This document shows, one piece after another, positions 18,001-26,800 of a stretch of 64,000 nucleotides of DNA. Both the position numbers and the translations under genes were made by a program. The stretch comes from Vibrio gazogenes (GTDB taxonomy: Bacteria; Pseudomonadota; Gammaproteobacteria; Enterobacterales; Vibrionaceae), in assembly GCF_002196515.1 (NCBI RefSeq), contig NZ_CP018836.1:744001-808000 (forward strand), given 5' to 3'. How positions within the stretch are numbered: position 1 is the stretch's first letter; each line of letters opens with the position of its first letter. Below the pieces are notes generated by a model. That model had not been told where the DNA came from. It was given only the letters and a program-made list of their open reading frames with translations, and searched no databases.

Positions 18001-19778
18001 AATATACCGACAAGCATATTATATGAACGTTCCAGAAACACACCAACATAGGTATGTTCATCAGCGCCCAGTTCCCTCAAATACCGCGCCAGTTGATTAG
18101 CCTGCTGATTTAGTGTCTGATAACTGTAGGACTTCCCATCACTATCTTTGACAGCAATAGACTCTGGCTGAATATCGACTTGCTTTTCAACCCACTCATG
18201 GATGGCTGTCACTGAAGGCAACGCCAACACATTTTGATTCCAGAGTTGCAGTATCTTCTCCCGCTCATCACCGGGCATAATGTCATAATCACATAATGCA
18301 TTTTCCGGTCGGGCAATCACTTCATCGACAAGCTCAAGAAAATATGCTGCCATCCTCTCAATTATTGATACTTCAAATAAATCAGAGTTATACAACCATG
18401 AACACTGGAACTGTTCCCCCTCATCCGTCACGGTAAGAACTAAATCATGAGTTGTCCCACTCCCACCAGAACTGGAGGTATACAAAATCTTTTCAATAAG
18501 ACGCTGATAATCAGACGTCAGCCCCCGTTTATCGATACTATCGTGTGTCTGATTCCAGTTGTACATAATCTGGAATATTGGTGAACGACTGGAGTCACGT
18601 TCAGGATTTAACTGCTCAACCAACTTCGGAAACGGATAACTTTGATTTTCCATCAGGTTCAGAATCCGCAAATGGAATGCTTCAACCAGGTTCCCGAAGC
18701 ATTCTTGCAGATTCAGCTCAGACTTAAACACTACGGTATTGACAAAATGACCGACAACATTATTCATGTACTCATCAGTACGGCCGGCCGTTGGTATTCC
18801 TATGACCAACTGATTCTGATTAGTAAACCGTTGCAATAGAACCTGAAAAACAGTTAACAGGCAAACAAATGGAGTCGCATGATAAGATTTTGATAATGAC
18901 CGGATCTGTTTCACTCTCGTGCTATCTATTGTTAACTGACAGGTCTGCCCGTGGCGGGTCATTCTGGCAGGCCGGGGCTTATCTGTAGGTAAATGAACAA
19001 CCGGGATCCCTCCTGACATTTCATGCAGCCAGAAGGCTTCACTCATGTGCCCTTCACCCGATGCCAGCCAACGCTGTTCTTTTTCAACCCATTCATGATA
19101 TTGATACGGTAAAGCAGGTAATGAAGCAGTCCCTTCATCTCTCACTGCCTGATAAAGAGTCATCAGCTCTCTCATCATAATTTCCAGCGACCAGAAATCA
19201 GCAGCAATATGGTGTACAGTCATGACCAATGTCCGGGTATCCGACGCATCCTGACGAATATCAAACCGTAATGGTGTTTTGGACAAATCGAATGGCTTAT
19301 CGCTTTTTTCAGCAATCCAGTGTTCAAGTATTTGGCTGGTTTGGGCCCCGACAGACTCAACATTCCATTCAAAAGCTCCCTGCCGCTGAACTACCTGAAC
19401 AGGATTTCCCCCACTTTCGACGTAAGTGGTCCGTAATGATGCGTGACGCTGAACCAGTAAACAGACAGCCCGGTGTAAATCATCCAGATCACAATCCTGC
19501 GCTAAGCTAATTGCTAAAGTTACGTTATAAGCAGGGCTTTCCGGATCCTGCTGATAGATGATCCAAAGAGACTTTTGACTATAGCTCAGAGGATAGCGAA
19601 TCAGCCCCTTCTCCGGATACTTTGTCAGACAGGAAATTAACTCAGGTTTATTTTCTCTGAGTACATGAAGTAACTCTTGAGTAATCGCTGAACCCGGACC
19701 CTGATAACGAATCCGATCACCTTCAAGCCAAAGCTCAACTTCCTGAGCTATTAATTGATCAAACAGTTTCTGGATCAT
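15021..19778 (-). CDS. Terminal NRPS: TubC-type docking, C-A-PCP-C
   Basis: This last assembly-line subunit has 1585 residues. In order: TubC-like docking domain (1-55), condensation domain (62-490, HHIAADF at 189-195), adenylation domain (525-1020, SGSTGRPKG and GKVDR Lys1012), carrier protein (GGDS, Ser1069), and a second full condensation domain (1140-1585, HHALLDGW at 1280). There is no thioesterase, reductase or epimerase. The ten pocket residues read D-L-Y-N-N-A-L-T-Y-K (from D727 on), closest by memory to the Ala/Gly code DLFNNALTYK of microcystin synthetase. It should add a small amino acid to the beta-keto polyketide, and the terminal C domain would release or cyclise the chain. It overlaps the upstream PKS gene by 4 nt (ATGA). 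Confidence 0.93.
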   Translation of the reverse strand: MIQKLFDQLIAQEVELWLEGDRIRYQGPGSAITQELLHVLRENKPELISCLTKYPEKGLIRYPLSYSQKSLWIIYQQDPESPAYNVTLAISLAQDCDLDDLHRAVCLLVQRHASLRTTYVESGGNPVQVVQRQGAFEWNVESVGAQTSQILEHWIAEKSDKPFDLSKTPLRFDIRQDASDTRTLVMTVHHIAADFWSLEIMMRELMTLYQAVRDEGTASLPALPYQYHEWVEKEQRWLASGEGHMSEAFWLHEMSGGIPVVHLPTDKPRPARMTRHGQTCQLTIDSTRVKQIRSLSKSYHATPFVCLLTVFQVLLQRFTNQNQLVIGIPTAGRTDEYMNNVVGHFVNTVVFKSELNLQECFGNLVEAFHLRILNLMENQSYPFPKLVEQLNPERDSSRSPIFQIMYNWNQTHDSIDKRGLTSDYQRLIEKILYTSSSGGSGTTHDLVLTVTDEGEQFQCSWLYNSDLFEVSIIERMAAYFLELVDEVIARPENALCDYDIMPGDEREKILQLWNQNVLALPSVTAIHEWVEKQVDIQPESIAVKDSDGKSYSYQTLNQQANQLARYLRELGADEHTYVGVFLERSYNMLVGILAILKAGAAYVPLDPAYPENRLAAILDDSSPVIVLSQLHLKEKLELDLQASVNLVIAIDDPLIMKTVSQFMTTNLNLSLSAGALSHIIFTSGSTGRPKGVMIQHQNVIALLAWAQQEYQQADLSGVLAATSICFDLSVYEIFFTLISGGSIILVEDALQLPESPWRESVTLINSVPSAVTALLQHHAIPESVKIVNLAGEPLVRHLVGQLYALPHIERVYNLYGPSEDTTYSTYEWVPKDEKREPTIGRPINNTSAYILNADLNPVPIGVSGELYLGGNGVSLGYLHRQDLTDERFIPDRWNHQKGKKLYKTGDLVRYLPDGRIEYLGRSDFQVKIRGYRIELGEIESVMRCLDHIQDAVVVAQTDEQGNSRLVAYVILSMQQDSWQEGIRHHLYELLPKYMVPSLFFAIDEFPLAQTGKVDRQKLILMVPESGPSETVYTAPDSVLEQELAEIWQQVLGKSEVGIYDNFFASGGDSIIALKVVSRMRQSGYSIAMKDLFEYQNIAELAYFISEHTTVPMTSDFQVKIAEIPNSGYRVEDYIDTGKADSIESVYPLASLQDAFLQELGVVECSTVERLIVQYIAELDKINVQALKQAWDSVVQRHDILRTSFLMSDSGEKLQLVHQEIVLPFQELDWSGLEQSEQEQSFERWLDEDRHSGFFFEKAPLLRVQLIRFSASSYKMIWSFHHALLDGWSVDIIRRELVSFYDQFASQRQPDVTPGYPYYRYIQWLQDKVADQRDSRKYWQDYLAGKEQYTPYPALMKQSSDDQNSHDFLPAYYTIELLDSFCLNQLEKFARTQQVTLNVIFQAAWALLLRFYSHEDDVLFATVVAGRPSELDGCDQMVGSFFQALPVRIQMSPHHEKSVWLKALHLNQISMEEHKYVGPMVIQDCSQLPEETHYSSQPILVFQKFSEETSEVDSLNSSHWFHRQPGASPLHISLIPQDETIQAYIRYDRNSYNPESLNKVMEKYKDILSILSVEEVEHLADTKIFD

Positions 19779-22700
19779 ATTTCTCCCTCAACCAATAAAT
19801 TCAATACATCTTCCTGTGTATCGATAACAACTACATCCTGTGTCAGGCTTTCCACTTCCCCGTCGAGAGAGAAATTTCTCTCTTTAAGCGTCTGCAATGC
19901 ATCAACAGCTAGATCATTCAATGTCCCCCGGCCAAGCAAAGCTTCTAATGCAAATGTTACTCCCAGCGTTCTTTTGGCTTTAGTCCGGATATCAATCGCC
20001 ATTAATGAGTCAATCCCAAGGCGGGTGACAGGTTCATGTAATGGAATATCCTGTTCATTCATTTGTAAAACCGGAGCAATCAGCGCACATAAATATAAAT
20101 GCAGTGATTTGAGTTGATCTTCCTCGGATAGCTGTGACAATTCAGTGAGAAGAATTCTGTTGTCCCCGGTAGTCGACTGTTCACGATCCAATATTCTGGT
20201 CGCTTCTTCGTTGATCAGAGCAGCTTCAACCGACTGTAAAACCAAACAAACGGCTTCATCGTCGCGAACCAACATGATATCGGCACAGAGAGACTCCGGA
20301 ATCCCGGATGCGGCCGATGGTAATGTCGTCAATTTCACCCAAGTCTTATACTGACCTGATGGTTTAATATTCTCGTAACATGATATTTGACTGATCCGGC
20401 TTAATGCATAAGGCAGCCCCGGATATATTCGGTTAATTAAAACCATCATGGATTGGTAGCAAGATTCGAATAATCCAGGATACACCGAGACTCCTGTATC
20501 GAGAGCTACCGTCTCCGGCATTCGTACATGTGCGACACACTGCTCCTGAGTAGTCCAACCTTTCCTCAGCCAACGATATGTATCTCCCAATACATATCCT
20601 GTCATTGACAAATATTGGTAAAAATCTTTCCCCTGAAATACCTGCCCAGTATCCTGAACTTCTTTCATTCTCTGTTCAGAGACAGTTTGAAGAGATTGTG
20701 TATCAACAGCGTGCATCTCTGCAGAAAAATGAATTGTCCATGGTCCGATGGAGCCGGGATCAACAACTGACTGACTGTATACCTGAACCTGCCTCGACAT
20801 ATTTTGAGCATTCGTGGTTAATGAATGTAACCGCTTTACTTCCCCGTCTGCGACAATACAAGGAGAGTGCCATGTAAGATTCTGAAGCCGCCAGCAAGAA
20901 TTCTGATCAAACTGACGCCCCAGAAGCCATAGCATTTCAGCGTAATAGGATGCTGAAATTACACAATGCCCCAGCAAATAGTGATCCCGTAGTATCGCCG
21001 ACATGTCAGCCTGAACATATTTTTCAAAACGAATGTCATCATCTGCTGGTACCGAGAGTTGTTTTCCAAGCAATGAGCTTTCTTCAGAAAATATATCTGA
21101 AGTGGTAACGCCAGACTTCCGGAGTATTTTCTGAGAGTCTGAAAACCAGTAACGCCGACGTTGAAACGGATACCCTGGTAACTCTATGCGGGTTGAAAAG
21201 CCCTTAGGATAAACACCTGCCCAGCAGATATTTGCATGGCGGACATATAAATGTCCCAGTGTTTTCATCAGTTGCCATTCATCCTGCTTACCCCGGGCCA
21301 AAGAAGGCAACCATGCCACAGGCCGGGAGACCGAATGCAGTTCAGAAACCTGACGCCCCATTGACAGCAATGTATTCCCCGTACCGATTTCAATGTAAGT
21401 GTCAACATGAAACTGTTGTAAGGTCTGAATACTTTTCCGGAACTGAACACAAGCCAGAACATGTTTAAGCCAATACTGAGGCTGACAGATTTTATCAGCC
21501 TCGGCTAACTCACCAGTTATATTGGAAACAACTGGTAATTTCGGAGCAGAAAAACTGATCTTGTCCAACGCTTCACGAAATGCTTCTAACATCGGAGTCA
21601 TCAATGGAGAGTGAAAACCGTGAGAGACATTCAGCATCGTTGTCGTGATATCCATCGTATGCAAAGTTTGCTGAATACGTTCTAAAGTCTGAATATCTCC
21701 GGCAAGCACAACCTGCTGCGGCCCATTATCGGCCGCAACCGTAACATTATCTTTGTCTGCGAGGATCAATGGATTAATTTGTTCGACGGAAGCAAGAACA
21801 GACAACATTCCACCCGGCTGAGCTAATTCAGCCATCAAACGTCCCCGGGCACAAATGAGAGAGAATCCGTCTTGCCAGGAAAATACTCCGGCCGTGCATG
21901 CTGCAGCATATTCGCCAACACTATGCCCCATAACAAAATCAGGCCGAATGCCCCATTTCTCCCACAATGCTGTCAATGCATATGCAATAGCAAATAAAGC
22001 AGGCTGAGTGTACTGAGTCTGATCAAGAAGATGGTGATTCTCTCCCCATAGCACAGATAATAAAGAGACATCCATATGCTGTAAAAATTGTTCATCCATT
22101 TGATCCAATACATATCTGAAATGAGGCTCCGACTGATATAAATTCTTCCCCATCCCGACATATTGGCTTCCCTGACCAGTGAACAAAAATGCAATTTTCG
22201 GTTCCTGCTCTCCTTGCTCTGAAGTCAGTAAACCTGACGACTGGCGCTGATCAGTAAACGCTTGTAGCTGTTCCGCCATTGACTCTGAAGTCTCAGCTAT
22301 AGCAGCCAACCGATACGCAAAATCGGAGCGTCTAACAGCACTTGCAGCACATAATTTATCTAGGCCAGATAGATTTTTACCTTGTAGCTTCGCCAGATAG
22401 TCAGCTGCAATATCCCGTAATGCCGAGAGACTTTTAGCCGACAATTTCAGCATGAATGTCTTTCGTTGTTCCGATACCGCTTCATCCGGAAGTTGTTCTT
22501 GAGTAGGTGCCTGCTCAACCAGAATATGAGCATTGGTTCCCATAAAACTAAACGCACTAATCCCGGCAATACGAGTTTCCTGACGAGGTTCCCATGACTG
22601 AGTCTGTGTTGGAATCCGGACAGGAAGTGTATCCCAGGAAATTTTCGAACTAGGTGTTTGAAAATGCAGATGCGGTGGTATGGTGCGCTTTTGTAACGCC

Positions 22701-23893
22701 ATCACAACCTTACACAGACTCGCCATTCCTGCTGCGGCTTCCAGATGACCGACATTTGTTTTCACCGAGCCGACCCAAAGAGGTTGCTCCCGGCTAAATC
22801 CCTGACGAAAAACCTGCCCCAGAGCGCCTAATTCAATCGGATCTCCTAAGGCCGTTCCGGTCCCATGGCTCTCGATGTATCCAACCGCTGCTGGACTCAA
22901 TCCAGCGTCATCCAGTGCGGCCCGGATCACAGCCTGCTGGGCATGGCCATTTGGTACTGTCAGTCCTGCTGTTGCGCCATCCTGATTGACCGCACTTCCA
23001 CGGATAACTGCCAGAATATGATCACCATCCGCCTGAGCATCGGACAGTCGTTTGAGGACAACGACTCCGCATCCTTCTCCCCGGACAAAACCATTTGCTG
23101 ACTCATCAAATGTTTTACAATACCCGTCAGGAGACAACATTTGTGCTTTAGAAAAGACCGAACTTGTCTCTGGCAGCAAAATCAAATTGGTTGCCCCGGC
23201 CAATGCACTGTCACACTCTCCACGTCTCAGGCTTTCAACCGCATGATGGATTGCGACAAGTGATGAAGAACATGCAGTATCATAAGTGATGCTGGGGCCG
23301 GTCAAACCAAACGTATAAGAGACTCTCCCAGCGGCAACACTCGGCGTTGAACCACTACCCATGTAACCATTTAAATCATCCGGGTTTGACTGAATATAAG
23401 CAGATAAATACTCGGCGCCACTGATACCAATGAATACTCCTGTATTTTTCCCGTAGAGTTGTGCCTGAGTAATTCCCGCCTGTTCAAATGCTTCCCAGCT
23501 AACCTCCAGCAACATACGTTGCTGGGGATCCATATTCATCGCTTCTCGGGGAGAGATTTCAAAAAAGCTTGCATCGAACAGATCAATGTCAGAAAGAAAA
23601 CCTGCCTTTTTTGTCCTGATCTTCCAGGGAGCCCGGATATCCGGATCGTAGTATTTCTCATTATCCCAGCGATCCGCAGGAACATCTGAAATACCATCAT
23701 ATCCTTCACAAAGTCTTTCCCAGTAGACTTCCGGAGTTGTAACGCCCCCCGGGAAACGACATCCCATACCCACAATGGCAATCGCCTCATGCTGTCGTTT
23801 TTGTACTACAGTCAATTCACGTTTCATCTGAGCTGCCAACAACATCAGTTGCTTCGGAGACATTCCCTTAAGTTCATCAATAAACGACTTCAT
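19775..23893 (-). CDS. Type I PKS module 6: KS-AT-DH*-ACP (no ketoreductase)
   Basis: This modular polyketide synthase subunit has 1372 residues. The ketosynthase (35-460) has DTACSSSL, HGTGTALGDP and NVGHLEAAAG (Cys-His-His triad). The acyltransferase (565-920) has GHSVGE and HGFHSP, indicating malonyl-CoA. A dehydratase-like region (940-1235) keeps His971 but has Ser instead of Pro in HxxxGxxxxP, and Glu1143 where the second catalytic Asp is expected. The ACP has GIDSL (Ser about 1296). With no KR domain and a damaged DH, the beta-keto group should stay. I use ATG 23893 in a TGATG junction with the upstream gene, with GAGGA nearby; an in-frame GTG one codon earlier is possible. An acidic C-terminal tail pairs plausibly with the TubC docking domain of the next NRPS. 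Confidence 0.93.
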   Translation of the reverse strand: MKSFIDELKGMSPKQLMLLAAQMKRELTVVQKRQHEAIAIVGMGCRFPGGVTTPEVYWERLCEGYDGISDVPADRWDNEKYYDPDIRAPWKIRTKKAGFLSDIDLFDASFFEISPREAMNMDPQQRMLLEVSWEAFEQAGITQAQLYGKNTGVFIGISGAEYLSAYIQSNPDDLNGYMGSGSTPSVAAGRVSYTFGLTGPSITYDTACSSSLVAIHHAVESLRRGECDSALAGATNLILLPETSSVFSKAQMLSPDGYCKTFDESANGFVRGEGCGVVVLKRLSDAQADGDHILAVIRGSAVNQDGATAGLTVPNGHAQQAVIRAALDDAGLSPAAVGYIESHGTGTALGDPIELGALGQVFRQGFSREQPLWVGSVKTNVGHLEAAAGMASLCKVVMALQKRTIPPHLHFQTPSSKISWDTLPVRIPTQTQSWEPRQETRIAGISAFSFMGTNAHILVEQAPTQEQLPDEAVSEQRKTFMLKLSAKSLSALRDIAADYLAKLQGKNLSGLDKLCAASAVRRSDFAYRLAAIAETSESMAEQLQAFTDQRQSSGLLTSEQGEQEPKIAFLFTGQGSQYVGMGKNLYQSEPHFRYVLDQMDEQFLQHMDVSLLSVLWGENHHLLDQTQYTQPALFAIAYALTALWEKWGIRPDFVMGHSVGEYAAACTAGVFSWQDGFSLICARGRLMAELAQPGGMLSVLASVEQINPLILADKDNVTVAADNGPQQVVLAGDIQTLERIQQTLHTMDITTTMLNVSHGFHSPLMTPMLEAFREALDKISFSAPKLPVVSNITGELAEADKICQPQYWLKHVLACVQFRKSIQTLQQFHVDTYIEIGTGNTLLSMGRQVSELHSVSRPVAWLPSLARGKQDEWQLMKTLGHLYVRHANICWAGVYPKGFSTRIELPGYPFQRRRYWFSDSQKILRKSGVTTSDIFSEESSLLGKQLSVPADDDIRFEKYVQADMSAILRDHYLLGHCVISASYYAEMLWLLGRQFDQNSCWRLQNLTWHSPCIVADGEVKRLHSLTTNAQNMSRQVQVYSQSVVDPGSIGPWTIHFSAEMHAVDTQSLQTVSEQRMKEVQDTGQVFQGKDFYQYLSMTGYVLGDTYRWLRKGWTTQEQCVAHVRMPETVALDTGVSVYPGLFESCYQSMMVLINRIYPGLPYALSRISQISCYENIKPSGQYKTWVKLTTLPSAASGIPESLCADIMLVRDDEAVCLVLQSVEAALINEEATRILDREQSTTGDNRILLTELSQLSEEDQLKSLHLYLCALIAPVLQMNEQDIPLHEPVTRLGIDSLMAIDIRTKAKRTLGVTFALEALLGRGTLNDLAVDALQTLKERNFSLDGEVESLTQDVVVIDTQEDVLNLLVEGEI

Positions 23894-26800
23894 CACAATA
23901 CGTTTTCCTCAATTAAATCATCAAGTAACTTGTCAATGTCACTATCATCCAGTGATTTAATGTCATCAACATTTCCCGAAACTGCCTGTTTCGGAGCTGG
24001 CTCATCATCATTACTTTGTTCAAAGATCAGTTCTCCGAGATAGCAGCTCAGTGCCTGAAGGTTGGGATAGTCAAACAATAAAGTCGGAGAAAGAGTCAGA
24101 CCTAAACCAGACTGAAGTCGATTCTTCAATTCAACCGCCATCATAGAATCAAAGCCAATATCAAAAAACTTGTCTCTTGGCCGGACATGCCGGTCCGTCA
24201 TATGACCAAGCAACGATGTCACCTGTTGTCGAACATAAACCTCCAGTTGTTGCTGTTGCTCTGCTAGTGGCAAATGGTGCCACTGCGTTATCTCCGGACT
24301 GACTTCATTCTTATTCTGAGTAGAAATGGTCTGACGGACTGAATCCAGAACAGAAAGGTGCAGACCTTCAGGCAGATACTCAAAGAATCGTACCCAATCG
24401 ATATTCATAGCTCCTATCTGGCCCTCACTTGCACCCAGTAACCATGAAAGTGCCTGTAACCCTTGTTCAGAAGAGATAGGCAGTAATCCGACTTTCTCCA
24501 GATGTCCGGAGACCTGCTTCGCCATCCCGGTATCATCCCAGCGTCCCCAGTTGATACTGATGCCAGATAAGCCACGTTGACAGCGGTATTGCATTAGCCC
24601 ATCCATAAATGCATTGGCTGATGCGTAAGCAGCCTGTCCGGCAGAACCAAATAATGAAGCAACTGATGAAAAACAGACAAAAAAGTCGAGATTAATGGCG
24701 TGTTCTTCAGTGAATTGATGTAAATGCCAGCCTCCCCATACCTTGGGAGCCAGAACCCGGGAAAAATCATCCCACGTCTGTTTCATCAGAACGGTATCAT
24801 GAGCTTCTCCGGCCAGATGTAATATTCCGGCCAAAGGGAATGTCTGTTCTGATACTTGGGAAAGAGCCAGATTCAGTGACTCAGCCTTTGACACATCACA
24901 TCTCAAAACGGTCACTGGTACTCCTAGTCGTTCTTCCAGTATTTTCTGTGATTTCTGAGGCTCACTCCGGCTCAGCAATATCAGATGTCCGGCACCTTGG
25001 TCAGCAAGCCATGCTGTAACTTGCTGACCAATACCACCAAAAGCTCCGGTAATCAGATAACTACGATCATGTCGAATATAGGTATGACTTTGTTGTGAAG
25101 GTGCCAAAGCTCGAAGTTCAGCTTTCCACAACCTTCCCCAACGAACGGCAACCTGATCGATTTTGCCATGCAAATGAATGAGATGACATAATTGCCGAGC
25201 CTGTTCTGTATATCCAAACTGTCCATCACACTGAAGATCCACAGAGAGGCAACCAAACTCAGGATGTTCTATCCGTATCACATCAGCTATCCCCCATAAC
25301 ATAGAACTTGCCGGATTCATGACAGGGTCTTCTGTTCCGTTAACAACAGAATGGGCTTGTTCCGTCACGAATGTCAGTTGAGGGATATCTGAACCTAACG
25401 TTCTTGGTACCGCCTGAATCAGGTTTAGGATACCAGCACCATTCAGACGGCTACTTTGCACCACATCATAAGTATCCAGACTCCAACAATGAACAATATG
25501 CAAATCATCAACTGATGCTATCTGTTCGGCCCAAATAGATAACAGCTGTTCAAATTCGCACTTATCGTTCGGATCTAATGCCAGTTGATTGTGTGCCTGA
25601 CCAACCGATTCAGGAGGTATTGAATCTGCATATACTAAAGTTACCTGATGTCCTTCATCGACTAAAACATCAGCCAGCTTTTGCGCAAATCCCGACTGAT
25701 CGGCTAATATGAGCCATGCTTGCTGAGCCAGAAGGAAATCTTCGTTCTCATCTGGCTTCCACTCAATCCACTGACGCTGATAGAACGTCATCGGTGTAGC
25801 TGGCTGACCAGAAAAAGGAACAAGTTGTAGCCCTTCGATAGTAGCGACAAGCTGACCATCATCGGTGATAAGCTCAAAATCGGCCTCCAGCCGTTCCGGT
25901 GAATACGAGATTAGTTGGGCGGTCGCCCATATCTGCGCAGAACATGGTTTAGAAAAAAACCGGATCTGACTAACAGCACAGGGAAGATAAAGGGTCTTAT
26001 CATCTTCGGGAAGTAATGTGGCCAACATCTGAAAACAAGCATCTATCAGCAGCGGGTGCAGACAATAATTCTTTTGCCCGCTTTCTTCCGGAAGTCCAAT
26101 TCGGGCCAAAGCTATTCGCTCACCATTCCAGATTTGCTTCAGTGTCTGAAACTGACGTCCAAGTTCTAGTCCCTCTTGAGCCATACGTGTATAATATTCC
26201 GACATCGGAATTTCTTGGCGGCATTGCTGCTGAATTTGCGGCAAAGATTGCTGAGCGGTGTTCCTGACTTGTACCGTTGGCTCAATGATTCCACTGCAGT
26301 GCTGCTCCCAGCGAAACTGGTGACTGTGGATCGAAAAACGATAGGTACCATTTTGAAGCAGTTTGATCTTAACCTGAACGTCAATCTTTTCACCATCAGG
26401 GATAACCAGCATCTGTGATATATCAATCGAATTTAAAGACAAAGGTCCATCTTTCAGAACGACTCTTCCGGCTTCAAGTGCCAGTTCAATAAACATGGCA
26501 GCAGGAACAACGACAGCCCCCCGAACACGGTGATCCTGTAAAAAATCAGGGTGATGCTGATCCAGTGTCAGACAACATAACCATTCATCCTCAGCCATTG
26601 AAATAACCTGCGGCAATAATACCGAGTCTATATCGTCAATATTATTAATAGAGTGAGCTGTTACATGATGATATAAAGATGATTCCTCTTGCTTCTGGCA
26701 CCAGAATGATCGGCCCGTAACCTCAAACGGATAGGTTGGTAACGTGACCCGCTGACGATAGAATCCCTGCTCAAATGTCTGCCAGTCGAATGACTGCCCA

